NCBI GenBank assembly: GCA_903873565.1
Contig: CAIQOY010000229.1
Location: forward strand, 1-14,313
From: an uncultured Actinomycetes bacterium
GTDB taxonomy: Bacteria > Actinomycetota > Thermoleophilia > Gaiellales > F1-60-MAGs149
Length of the DNA stretch: 14,313 bases
Direction of reading: 5' to 3'
Under the pieces are notes generated by a model. The model was not told the DNA's origin. It did not search any database and saw only the letters and a program-made list of their open reading frames with translations. This document shows positions 5,027 through 12,707 of the stretch, in pieces. Position 1 is the first letter of the stretch. Every line of letters starts with the position of its first letter. The position numbers and the translations under genes were made by a program.

Positions 5027-6193
5027 GTGCGGATCGCGATCGTCACCGACTACTACTACCCCCACCTGGGCGGGATCACCGAGCACGTACACGGGCAGGC
5101 CACCGAGCTGACCCGCCGGGGGCACGAGGTGACGGTGGTGACGGGGCGCGTGCTCCGGCCCCCGCCGGTCGTCGACGACGACGTGCAGCCCGAGGGCGAC
5201 GTCCCCTTCGAGGTGGTGCGGGTCGGCGCCGCGCTGCCCGCCTACGGCAACGCCTCGCAGACCTACCACGTGGTCGATCCGCTCCTGCGCCGCAAGCTGC
5301 GGCGCATCCTCGAGGCGCGCCGCGTGGACGTCGTGCACGTGCACTCGCCGTACAGCCCGATCCTGCCGATGCTCGGCGTCCTCGCCGCTCCGCAGGGCGC
5401 GGTCCGCGTCGGCACCTTCCACAGCGTCTTCCCGCGCAGCCTCGGGCTCGACCTGACCGCGCCGCTCGTGCGGCGCGTGATCAACCGGCTCGACGGCCGC
5501 ATCGTGGTCAGCGAGGCCTGCATCGGCTCGCTCGCGCCGTACTTCCCGCACGCCTACACGGTGATCCCGAACGGCATCGACGACCGCCACTTCTCGCCGG
5601 ACGCCGACCCCCTGCCGGAGCTGCGCGACGGCCGCCTGAACATCCTCTTCCTCGGCCGCTTCGACCCCCGCAACGGGCTCGACACGATGCTCCGGGCCTT
5701 CGTCGAGGTGCGCCGCCGCGCCGGCCCCGACGCCGTGCGCCTGGTGGTGGTCGGCGACGGCCCCCTGCGCGGCCGCTACGAGCGGATGGTCCCGCCCGAC
5801 GTCGCGGCGGACGTGCACTGGGCGGGCCGCGTCAACCACAGCCGCCCGCGCTACTACGCGAGCGCCGACATCCACTGCACGCCCTGCCAGCGCGCCAGCT
5901 TCGGGATGGTGCTGCTCGAGGCGATGAGCTGCGGGCGGCCCGTCGTGGCCAGCCGCATCTCCGGCTTCCAGCTCCTGATGGAGCACGGCCGCCAGGGCCT
6001 GATGATCTCGCCGGCCGAGAGCGTCGAGCGCTTCGCCGAGGGCCTGATGTACCTGATCGAGCGGCCCGAGGAGCGCGAGCGGATGGGCCGCGAGGGGCGC
6101 CGCACCGCGGTCACCGAGTACGCCTGGTCGCGGATCGCCGAGCGCCTCGAGGAGCACTACCTGGGCCTGCTCGAGCGGGGGCCCGGCCGGTGA
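5027..6193 (+). CDS. GT4-family glycosyltransferase with variant donor-site residues
   Basis: A 388-residue GT-B fold enzyme of family GT4. N-terminal acceptor domain: GG turn at 15-16 (YYYPHLGGITEH) and FHSVFPRS at 131-138. C-terminal donor domain: VIPNGID (179-185), LGRFDPRNGLD (209-219), VGDGPLRG (242-249) and SFGMVLLEAMSCGRPVVAS (291-309). Two usual donor contacts are changed: the Lys of GRxxxxKG is N216, and the first Glu of the E-x7-E motif is A290, while R211 and E298 remain. It probably adds a sugar to a lipid or glycan on the cytoplasmic face; PimA/PimB-like enzymes are relatives. GTG 5027 gives the conserved RIAIVTDYYYP opening. It overlaps the next gene by GTGA (6190-6193). Confidence 0.88.
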   Translation: MRIAIVTDYYYPHLGGITEHVHGQATELTRRGHEVTVVTGRVLRPPPVVDDDVQPEGDVPFEVVRVGAALPAYGNASQTYHVVDPLLRRKLRRILEARRVDVVHVHSPYSPILPMLGVLAAPQGAVRVGTFHSVFPRSLGLDLTAPLVRRVINRLDGRIVVSEACIGSLAPYFPHAYTVIPNGIDDRHFSPDADPLPELRDGRLNILFLGRFDPRNGLDTMLRAFVEVRRRAGPDAVRLVVVGDGPLRGRYERMVPPDVAADVHWAGRVNHSRPRYYASADIHCTPCQRASFGMVLLEAMSCGRPVVASRISGFQLLMEHGRQGLMISPAESVERFAEGLMYLIERPEERERMGREGRRTAVTEYAWSRIAERLEEHYLGLLERGPGR

Positions 6194-8109
6194 CCAAGCG
6201 CCAGACGATCCTGCGCGCCGTCGTGATCGGCCTGACCGTGGTCGTCCTCACGATCCTCGTCGACGGCGTGCTGGTGCGGATCGACCTGCACTGGCTGGCC
6301 TGGGTCGTCGACGTGGCCGCGATCCTCGGGCTCGTGCTCGGGGCGTGGGGGATGTTCGGGGCCAGCTCGCCCCTGTTCGGGGGCGTCGTCGACGGCTCCC
6401 GGATCCGCCGCCCCGTCGCCGCCCTCACCTTCGACGACGGGCCGTCGCCCGACACCACGCCGCGGATCCTCGACACGCTGCGCCGGGAGGGGGTGCGCGC
6501 GACCTTCTTCGTGCTCGGCAAGCACGCCGAGCGCCACCCCGAGCTGGTGGAGCGGATCGTGCGCGAGGGCCACGAGCTCGGCAACCACGGCTACGACCAC
6601 CGCATCCTCGCCTTCGCGGGCCCGGCCGAGGTGCACCAGCAGCTGCACCGCACCGAGCGCATCCTGAAGGCGGCGGGGGCGCCGCCGGCCCGCGTCTTCC
6701 GGGCCCCGCACGGCTTCCGCAGCCCCTTCGTGACGCGCACCGCGCGCCGGCTCGGCTACGTCACCTGCGCCTGGTCGGCCGGCGTCTTCGACACCGCCAG
6801 GCCCGGCGCGCCCGTGATCGTGGAGCGCTCGGTCAAGGCGCTCGAGCCGGGCGCCGTCCTGCTCCTGCACGACGCCGACGGCTGGGGCGACGACAGCCGC
6901 GCGCAGACCGCGGACGCCCTGCCCGCGATCATCGACGCGGCCCGCCACCGCGGCCTCGAGCTGGTCACGATGAGCGAGATCGCGGCGCTCGACCCGCCCA
7001 AGCCGCTGTCGTGGCGGCGGCTGGCGATCGTGGCCGTCGGCATCGCCGCGATCGCGGCCGTCGCGCTCGCCCGCGTCGACCGCGGCGAGGTCGACGCCGT
7101 CATCGACACGTTCCGCAGCCTCTCGATCCCCCTCGTCCTCGCCTCGCTCGCGGTCAACTTCGTCAGCGTCGCCTTCAAGGCGGTGATCTGGAAGGCCTCG
7201 CTCGACTCGGTCCCGGGCGTGCGCGCCCCGTACCGCGCGGTGGTGCCGGCCGTCTTCATCGGCTTCCTGCTCAACACGGCGCTGATCGCCCGGCTCGGCG
7301 AGATCGGCCGCGTCGTCGTGCTGCGCCGGCGCCTGGCCAAGGAGGGCCAGGACGTGCCCCTGCCGACGATGACCGCCACCGTGGTGATGGAGCAGCTGGT
7401 GCTCGGCATCACGCTCGCGGTCCTGCTCGTGGCGATGGTGCTGACCGTCGACGGCGTGCCCCACTGGGCGGGCCGCGGCACCCTGATCCTGCTCGGCGTC
7501 CTCGTCGCCGGCGCGATCGGCATCGGCGTGGTCGAGCTGGTCAGCCGCTGGCGCCTGCGCCGCGGCGACATCGGCGAGGACTACGCGCGCACCTGGTGGC
7601 GCACGACCCTGCGCACCGCGGAGATCCACCTGCACGCCGTCAGCCGGGGCGCCCAGCTCCTGCGCCGCCCGCAGCTCGCGGTCTCCTCGTTCGCGGCCGG
7701 GATCCTGTCGTGGGTCGCGCAGATCGTCGGCATCATGCTGGCCCTGATGGCCTTCGACATCGACGCCGACCTGATCGCCGCGGCCTGCGTCGTGTTCCTC
7801 GTCTCCAACCTGGTCGGCTTCGTGCCGCTCGTGCCCGGCAACCTCGGCGTCTTCCAGCTCGCCGTGGCCACCGCCCTGTCGCAGGCCTTCGACGTCAACT
7901 TCGGCGCCGCCGTCACCTTCGCGATCGGCCTGCAGGTGATCGAGATCGCGCTGGGCGCGGGCCTCGGCTTCGTGTTCCTGTCGCTGGAGGGGCTCTCCTT
8001 CGGCGACGTGCGGCGCACGATCACCCGCGCCGAGGAGGAGGAGGAGGCCGCCCGGCGCCGGCCGCCGCCGGTCGTGGCCGCCGAGCGGGGCGGGGCGCTC
8101 AACGCGTGA
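6190..8109 (+). CDS. Fusion of a NodB polysaccharide deacetylase and an LPG-synthase/flippase-type membrane domain
   Basis: The protein has 639 residues. Two N-terminal TM helices (about 8-28 and 35-57) precede a CE4/NodB domain with complete motifs: TFDDGPSPD (80-88, D82 and D83), NHGYDH (132-137, H133 and H137), RAPHGFRSP (171-179), W195 and LLLHDAD (224-230, H227). This domain would remove N-acetyl (or O-acyl) groups from a glycan outside the membrane. Residues ~275-605 form a multi-helix UPF0104/AglD/MprF-type domain ending with VPLVPGNLGVFQ (546-557), typical of lipid-glycan flippase-like proteins. The tail has an EEEEE run and a PPP segment. Expected singly, the two domains are fused without a frame break. 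GTGA overlaps join both neighbours, indicating a coupled operon for modifying and moving a lipid-linked sugar. Confidence 0.87.
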   Translation: MTKRQTILRAVVIGLTVVVLTILVDGVLVRIDLHWLAWVVDVAAILGLVLGAWGMFGASSPLFGGVVDGSRIRRPVAALTFDDGPSPDTTPRILDTLRREGVRATFFVLGKHAERHPELVERIVREGHELGNHGYDHRILAFAGPAEVHQQLHRTERILKAAGAPPARVFRAPHGFRSPFVTRTARRLGYVTCAWSAGVFDTARPGAPVIVERSVKALEPGAVLLLHDADGWGDDSRAQTADALPAIIDAARHRGLELVTMSEIAALDPPKPLSWRRLAIVAVGIAAIAAVALARVDRGEVDAVIDTFRSLSIPLVLASLAVNFVSVAFKAVIWKASLDSVPGVRAPYRAVVPAVFIGFLLNTALIARLGEIGRVVVLRRRLAKEGQDVPLPTMTATVVMEQLVLGITLAVLLVAMVLTVDGVPHWAGRGTLILLGVLVAGAIGIGVVELVSRWRLRRGDIGEDYARTWWRTTLRTAEIHLHAVSRGAQLLRRPQLAVSSFAAGILSWVAQIVGIMLALMAFDIDADLIAAACVVFLVSNLVGFVPLVPGNLGVFQLAVATALSQAFDVNFGAAVTFAIGLQVIEIALGAGLGFVFLSLEGLSFGDVRRTITRAEEEEEAARRRPPPVVAAERGGALNA

Positions 8110-8936
8110 GGCGGGCCGCCCTCGCCGCCCTCTGCGCGCTCGCGCTCGCGGGCTGCGGGTTCCTCGAGCCGCGCGAGCGGATCCTGCCCGCCGGCTTCGC
8201 GGAGCCGCGCCTCCTCCTCGTCTCCGACGAGGCGCAGGGGCCGATCCTGGTCGGCGGCGACTACGGGCTGCGCACCTCGCTCGACGGCGGCCGCACTTGG
8301 ACCACGCCGGCCGGCGGCGACGAGCCGGCGCTGGCCGCGGGGCCCTACGCCGACCGCATCATGGTCTCGCGCGGGGCGGTCGCGCAGGCCTACGGGTACG
8401 CGCTCGACGGCGAGCCCGGCGAGCCGGCCGCCTGGCCGTTCCCCGGCGCCGTCTCGCTGCTCGCGGGCTCCGCGCGCCGCGACCGGCTGTGGGCGGTCGC
8501 CACCCAGCGCGGCCAGCGCCCGGCGCTGCAGTACTCGAACGACGGCGGCCGCACCTGGTGGCGGATGGCCGCGCTCGGCCTCTGCCCGCGCCCGCGCGCC
8601 CTCGCCGCCGGGCCGATCGAGCGCGGCCGGCCCGAGCGGCTGTGGGTGGCCTGCGGCGCGCGCGGCCTCCTGATCTCCGACGACCTCGGGGTCAGCTTCC
8701 GGCGCATCGTCGGGTTCGACGACGTCCGCGACGTGGCCGCGGCCCGCAGCCGCGCCGGGCACGCCGTGGTCCTGACCCCGCGCGTGCGGGTCACGTTCGA
8801 CGGGGGCGCGACCTGGCGGGCCGCCGACCTCGACGCGGTGCGCGTGGCGATCGACCCCCGCAACGCCGACCTCGTCTTCGCGGTGGGGCCGAACGGCTCC
8901 CTGCGCGCCTCGCTCGACGGCGGGCTCGGCTTCTAG
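8106..8936 (+). CDS. Lipoprotein with Asp-box (BNR-like) beta-propeller repeats
   Basis: The protein has 276 residues. A short signal peptide ends in a lipobox (LALAGC, lipidated C17), so it should be anchored outside the membrane. Five Asp-box motifs of the S-x-D-x-G-x-T-W type occur at 58-65 (SLDGGRTW), 144-151 (SNDGGRTW), 191-198 (SDDLGVSF), 230-237 (TFDGGATW) and 269-276 (SLDGGLGF). They mark successive blades of a sialidase/YCF48-like propeller, but no sialidase catalytic Arg triad is evident, so it more likely binds or scaffolds. The last residue is the aromatic of the fifth box, so the propeller may be short by one strand. It overlaps the fusion gene by GTGA; its TAG stop is in CTAG 8933-8936, shared with the thioesterase gene. 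Confidence 0.82.
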   Translation: MRRAALAALCALALAGCGFLEPRERILPAGFAEPRLLLVSDEAQGPILVGGDYGLRTSLDGGRTWTTPAGGDEPALAAGPYADRIMVSRGAVAQAYGYALDGEPGEPAAWPFPGAVSLLAGSARRDRLWAVATQRGQRPALQYSNDGGRTWWRMAALGLCPRPRALAAGPIERGRPERLWVACGARGLLISDDLGVSFRRIVGFDDVRDVAAARSRAGHAVVLTPRVRVTFDGGATWRAADLDAVRVAIDPRNADLVFAVGPNGSLRASLDGGLGF

Positions 8937-9385
8937 GCGGGGCGCAGCGCCGTCGGGCCCGCGGCCAGGGCCCCGAGCCAGTCGGGCACGCGCAGGGGGC
9001 GGCCCTGCGGGTCGACGCAGGCGTGCGTGGTGACCGCGCTGGCCGCCACCTCGCCGGCGGCGACCACCAGGTAGGCGAGCTGGATCACGGAGCGCGAGGC
9101 GGCCGCCATCCCCGCGTGCACGACGACCGGGTCGCCGAAGCGCACGGCGCGCCGGTAGCGCACCTGGATCTCCACCACGGCCAGGTCGAGCCCGCCGTCG
9201 TGGACCTCGGCGTACGAGTGGCCCGCGCTGGCCAGGAGCTCGACCCGCGCCTCCTCGAGCCACGGGATGTAGGCGGCGTGGTGGACCACGCCCATCGCGT
9301 CGGTCTCGGCGAAGCGGACCCGCACGGGGTGCGCGAACGGGTAGCGCGCGGGCTCGAGCGGGGGGTCGATCAGCGCACGCGCCAC
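8933..9385 (-). CDS. 4HBT hotdog-fold acyl-CoA thioesterase (YbgC/FadM type)
   Basis: A 150-residue single hotdog domain, the normal length for YbgC/FadM/4-hydroxybenzoyl-CoA thioesterases. The signature RFAETDAMGVVHHAAYIPW spans residues 24-42, with D29 as the expected catalytic Asp and the H35-H36-A-A-Y core that follows it. It would hydrolyse acyl-CoA thioesters in the cytoplasm; chain preference is not readable. It follows the XdhC-family gene after 9 bp on the same strand and has no visible Shine-Dalgarno, so it is the likely last cistron of the 12581-8933 operon. A thioesterase is not a standard member of CO dehydrogenase maturation sets, so it may be a passenger. The start is GTG 9385. 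Confidence 0.88.
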   Translation of the reverse strand: MARALIDPPLEPARYPFAHPVRVRFAETDAMGVVHHAAYIPWLEEARVELLASAGHSYAEVHDGGLDLAVVEIQVRYRRAVRFGDPVVVHAGMAAASRSVIQLAYLVVAAGEVAASAVTTHACVDPQGRPLRVPDWLGALAAGPTALRPA

Positions 9386-9394
9386 GCGCGGATC

Positions 9395-10462
9395 CTACCC
9401 CTCGGGCTCGGCGGTGGGGTGGATCCGCCCGCTGGTCTGGCGCAGCGGCTGGCCGCCGCGGCCCGAGCGCCAGCCGATGATCTCGGCGAGGATCGCCACC
9501 GCCGTCTCCGCCGGCGAGTGCGCGCCGATGTCGAGCCCGACCGGGCCGTGGATGCGGCCGATCTGCTCGTCGGTGCAGCCCGACTCGCGCAGCCGCTCGT
9601 TGCGCTTCTCCTGCGTGCGGCGCGAGCCGAGCGCGCCGACGTAGCCGCAGCCACGGGCCAGGGCCTGCGAGATCGCGGGGTCGTCGATCTTGGGGTCGTG
9701 GGTGAGCACGACGACGTGGTCGGCGGCCTCGAGCGCGAGCGCGGGGTAGGCCGCGTCGGGCCAGGTCGCCTCGATCACGTCGGCGCTCGGGATCCGCTCC
9801 GCCGTGGCGAACTTGCCGCGCGGGTCGACGACGGCGGTGCGCCAGCCGAGCGTGCGCGCCATCCGGCAGAGCGCCTCGGCGGTGTCGACCGCGCCGACCA
9901 CGACGACGCGCGGGGCGGGGTGGACGCTCTCGACGAAGAGGGTGACGCCGTCCTCGAGGTCGACGGCCATCGAGGCCTCGGTGGCGACGGCCTCGGCGAT
10001 CAGCTCGTCGGCGGTGGCGCGCAGGTCGCCGGCGAGGTCGCCCGCGGTCTCGCCGGTGTCGGCGTCGAAGACCGCCGCACGGCCGTTCTGGTCGCCGCCG
10101 AAGGCGGTGGCGACCGCGCCGCGGCGCAGGGCGGGGCGGGGGCGCCAGCGGTCGAGCGCCACCCACAGCTCGCCGCCGCAGGCCAGCCCGACCTCGAGCG
10201 CGAGGTCGTCGGTGATGCCGTAGTGGATCAGCCGCGGCCCGGGCGCGCCCGCGTCGCCGAACAGCTCCTGGGCGGCGCCGTAGATGTCGCCCTCGACGCA
10301 GCCGCCGGAGACGGAGCCCGCCATCTCGCCGGACGAGGAGACGGCGAAGACGCTGCCGATCGGGCGCGGGGCGGAGCGGTACGTGCGCACCACGGTGGCG
10401 AGGGCCACCTGGTCGCCGCGGGCGGCCCAGCCGGCCGCCGTGGCCAGGGTCTCGTCGTTCAT
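9395..10462 (-). CDS. XdhC/CoxF-family molybdenum hydroxylase maturation protein
   Basis: The protein has 355 residues in two domains. The N-terminal XdhC/CoxI domain has GSVSGGCVEG (49-58, C55) and VGLACGG (91-97, C95), the conserved cysteine motifs of this family. The C-terminal Rossmann domain runs from VVVVGAVDTAEAL (187-199) to LTHDPKIDDP (253-262) and YVGALGSRRTQEKR (274-287). XdhC binds molybdenum cofactor, promotes its sulfuration and inserts it into xanthine dehydrogenase; CoxF is the counterpart for CO dehydrogenase. A perfect AGGAGG lies 5 nt before the ATG, inside the upstream VWA gene, and ATGA (10459-10462) overlaps the two genes. No XDH or CODH subunit gene is in the window. 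The Rossmann glycine motif reads GAVD instead of GxGxx, a variation I believe is common in CoxF-like proteins. Confidence 0.92.
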   Translation of the reverse strand: MNDETLATAAGWAARGDQVALATVVRTYRSAPRPIGSVFAVSSSGEMAGSVSGGCVEGDIYGAAQELFGDAGAPGPRLIHYGITDDLALEVGLACGGELWVALDRWRPRPALRRGAVATAFGGDQNGRAAVFDADTGETAGDLAGDLRATADELIAEAVATEASMAVDLEDGVTLFVESVHPAPRVVVVGAVDTAEALCRMARTLGWRTAVVDPRGKFATAERIPSADVIEATWPDAAYPALALEAADHVVVLTHDPKIDDPAISQALARGCGYVGALGSRRTQEKRNERLRESGCTDEQIGRIHGPVGLDIGAHSPAETAVAILAEIIGWRSGRGGQPLRQTSGRIHPTAEPEG

Positions 10463-11646
10463 GCCGCCCTCCTGAGCGTCGCGGGCCGCACCTCGGACCG
10501 GCGCCCGCCGGCCGCGCGCAGCGCGTCGGCGAGGGCCTCGAGGGCGACCAGGTTGTGGCCGGGCAGGAACACGTCGACGTACGGCAGCGCCGCCGCCATG
10601 CCGGCCGCGAGCGGCTCGTAGCCCTCCGTGCCCTTCAGCGGGTTGACCCAGATGATCGTGTGGCAGCGCCGCCTGAGGCGCGCCATCTCGTCGCGCAGGG
10701 TGGTCACGTCGCCGCGCTCCCAGCCGTCGGAGACGATCACGACGACGCTGCCGCGGGTCAGGCCGCGGCGGCCGTAGACGTCGTTGAAGGCCTTCAGCGC
10801 ATCGCCGATGCGGGTGCCGCCCGCCCAGTCGGGCACGGCGCGCGAGGCCCGCTCGAGGCTGGCCTGCGGGTCGTAGCCGCCGAGGTAGGGGGTCAGGCGG
10901 GTCAGGCGCGTCCCGAAGGTGAAGGCCTCGACCTTGCGCCCCGCCGCCACCGCGGCCTGCAGGAACAGGACCAGCGCGCGGCTGTACGGCTCCATCGAGC
11001 CGGAGACGTCGCACAGGAAGACGACGCGCCGCTCGACCCGCTTGGGCCGGCGGAAGGCGCGCTCGACGGCCTCGCCCTCGCGGCGCATCGCGCGCCGCAG
11101 GGTCTCGCGCGGCGCGATCACCGCCCCGTCCGAGGCGACCTCGAGCCGCCGCGACGGGCGCGTCGGCAGGACCCGCACGAGCCGGTCCATCAGCCTGCGC
11201 AGGCGCAGGAGCTCGGTGCGGCTGAGGGTCGAGAAGTCGCGCTCGCGGAGGCGCTCGTCGGCGGAGTAGGCGGCGAGGACGTCGGGCTCCTCCTGGTCCT
11301 CGTCGGGCTCCGTGTCCTCCTGGTCGCCGCCGGGGCGCGAGGCCGCCGCCGGGGGCTGGGGGCGCTCGTCGACCCCGATGCCGAGGTCGGGCGGTCGCCC
11401 CTGGCTGCGCGTGGGGTCGCGCTCGAACCAGGCGCGGAAGGCGCGGTCGAAGACCTCGAGGTCGTCGCGGCGGGCCACCAGCGTGCAGGCCAGCGCGGCG
11501 TAGACCTCGTCGCGGCGGCGCAGGTCGATCCGGTCGAGCGCGCGCAGCGCGTCCTGGATGCGGCCGGGGCCGACCTCGATCCCGGCCTCGCGGAGGATGC
11601 GCCCGAACGTGACGAGCTTGCGGACGACGGCGTCGCCGGGGTCCAT
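10459..11646 (-). CDS. VWA domain protein, CoxE-like
   Basis: The protein has 395 residues. The N-terminal part (1-80) is helical (KLVTFGRILREAGIEVGPGR), as in CoxE/VWA proteins that partner MoxR ATPases. A disordered acidic linker (about 82-125, rich in P, E, D and Q) follows, then the VWA domain from about 205 with a full MIDAS: DVSGS (213-217), T278 in GGTRIG and D307 in SDGWE. It closes with VNPLKGTEGYEPLAAGMAAALPYVD (split at about 334-358) and PGHNL (362-366), both typical of the CoxE subgroup. CoxE with the CoxD ATPase is required to build the [CuSMoO2] site of CO dehydrogenase; related pairs serve other enzymes. The start codon overlaps the MoxR stop as TGATG. Confidence 0.92.
   Translation of the reverse strand: MDPGDAVVRKLVTFGRILREAGIEVGPGRIQDALRALDRIDLRRRDEVYAALACTLVARRDDLEVFDRAFRAWFERDPTRSQGRPPDLGIGVDERPQPPAAASRPGGDQEDTEPDEDQEEPDVLAAYSADERLRERDFSTLSRTELLRLRRLMDRLVRVLPTRPSRRLEVASDGAVIAPRETLRRAMRREGEAVERAFRRPKRVERRVVFLCDVSGSMEPYSRALVLFLQAAVAAGRKVEAFTFGTRLTRLTPYLGGYDPQASLERASRAVPDWAGGTRIGDALKAFNDVYGRRGLTRGSVVVIVSDGWERGDVTTLRDEMARLRRRCHTIIWVNPLKGTEGYEPLAAGMAAALPYVDVFLPGHNLVALEALADALRAAGGRRSEVRPATLRRAA
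10468..10473 (-). promoter_or_regulatory. Strong Shine-Dalgarno (AGGAGG) of the XdhC-family gene
   Basis: The minus strand reads AGGAGG, 5 nt, ATG 10462. A perfect anti-SD complement inside the end of the VWA gene means the maturation protein is independently and strongly initiated despite the ATGA overlap. It confirms this start. Confidence 0.75.
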
Positions 11647-12581
11647 CAGCCCGCCGGGGTCTCGACCTCGTCCGCGGCGGTGCGGGCGCGGTCCACGAGC
11701 TCCTGGAGGTCCGCGTCCCGGACGCGGCCGATGTCCTCGTGGAACTTGAGGACGGAGCCGAGGGTCATGTCGACGACGCCCGCCTCGAGCTCCTGCTGGC
11801 CGAGCGCGAGCAGGGCCTGCGTCCAGTCGATCGTCTCGGCGATGCCGGGCTGCTTCGTGAGGTCGAGCTGGCGCAGCTCGTGCACGAAGGCGGCGGCCTG
11901 CGCGGCCAGCCGCCCCGGGGCGGCGGGGACGCGGGCGCGGACGATCGCGATCTCGCGCTCGAGGCTCGGCATCTCGACCCACATGTAGAGGCAGCGGCGC
12001 TTGAGCGCCTCGTGCAGCTCGCGGGTGCGGTTCGAGGTCAGGAAGACGACGGGGCGGCGCTCGGCCTTGATCGTGCCGATCTCCGGGATCGTGACCTGGA
12101 AGTCCGACAGGAGCTCGAGCAGGAAGGCCTCGAACTCGTCGTCGGCGCGGTCGATCTCGTCGATCAGGAGCACGGGCGGCACGGCGTCGTCGCAGGCGAT
12201 CGCGTCGAGCAGGGGGCGCCGCTCGAGGAAGCGCGGCCCGAACAGCTCGTCGAGCACCTGGTCGCCTTGGCCCGCCTCGCCGGTCGCCTCGAGGGTGCGG
12301 ATGTAGAGCATCTGGCGGGCGTAGGCCCAGTCGTAGAGCGCGTGGGCGACGTCGATGCCCTCGTAGCACTGCAGGCGGATCAGGCGCGCGCCGAGGGCGT
12401 CGGCCACCACCTTCGCGAGCTCGGTCTTGCCGACGCCGGCCTCGCCCTCGAGGAGCAGCGGCTTGCCGAGCTGCAGCGCGAGGTGGACGGTGGTCGCGAG
12501 GCCGCGGTCGGCGAGGTAGTCGCGCTCGGCGAGCGCGGCCTGCACGCCGTCGATCGATTCGCGCATCGTCTGCTCGCTCAT
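11646..12581 (-). CDS. MoxR-family AAA+ ATPase, CoxD-like
   Basis: The protein has 311 residues. Walker A is GEAGVGKT (46-53, K52 and T53), Walker B is VLLIDEID (137-144) and sensor 1 lies in LTSNRTRELHEALKRRC (181-197), with R195/R196 as the likely arginine finger. The MoxR order and the LLLEGEAGVGKTELAKVVA core are clear. MoxR ATPases act as chaperone-like remodelers with a VWA partner; the next gene encodes that partner and overlaps by one base. With the XdhC gene this reproduces the coxD-coxE-coxF order. The start is uncertain: ATG 12581 has a GAGG only 2 nt away, and ATG 12566 (Met6) is an in-frame alternative without an SD. The 126-bp gap upstream must hold its promoter. Confidence 0.93.
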   Translation of the reverse strand: MSEQTMRESIDGVQAALAERDYLADRGLATTVHLALQLGKPLLLEGEAGVGKTELAKVVADALGARLIRLQCYEGIDVAHALYDWAYARQMLYIRTLEATGEAGQGDQVLDELFGPRFLERRPLLDAIACDDAVPPVLLIDEIDRADDEFEAFLLELLSDFQVTIPEIGTIKAERRPVVFLTSNRTRELHEALKRRCLYMWVEMPSLEREIAIVRARVPAAPGRLAAQAAAFVHELRQLDLTKQPGIAETIDWTQALLALGQQELEAGVVDMTLGSVLKFHEDIGRVRDADLQELVDRARTAADEVETPAG

Positions 12582-12682
12582 GGCCTCGGGGGTCGGTGGT
12601 CGGAGGGGTACGCTCGGGGTGGGCCTCGGCCCGCCCTGTTCTTCGCCGGGGGGCGGCGGATCGCCGACTCGCCGGTCCGACC

Positions 12683-12688
12683 AATCTA
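12683..12688 (-). promoter_or_regulatory. Possible -10 element (TAGATT) in the MoxR/DUF6457 divergent gap
   Basis: In the 126-bp gap (12582-12707) the only AT-rich spot is AATCTA on the plus strand, which reads TAGATT (TANNNT) on the minus strand. It could drive the MoxR operon with a leader of about 95 nt. No good -35 is visible. The rest of the gap is G/C-rich with no clear hairpin or repeat. Confidence 0.25.
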
Positions 12689-12696
12689 GCGCCTGC

Positions 12697-12702
12697 AAGG
12701 AG
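12697..12702 (+). promoter_or_regulatory. Ribosome binding site (AAGGAG) deciding the DUF6457 start
   Basis: AAGGAG is followed by 5 nt and GTG 12708. The in-frame GTG at 12702 overlaps the SD itself and cannot use it, so 12708 is the start. Confidence 0.75.
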
Positions 12703-12707
12703 TGCCC

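Noticed and set aside
8106..8936. Lipoprotein as an active sialidase
   Set aside because: Asp-boxes alone mark the propeller fold; I could not identify the catalytic Arg triad or Tyr/Glu pair, and the protein is shorter than sialidases.
10555..12689. Long plus-strand frames opposite the VWA and MoxR genes
   Set aside because: Their composition is that of antisense of GC-rich genes, without domains, and the minus-strand genes have intact MIDAS and Walker motifs.
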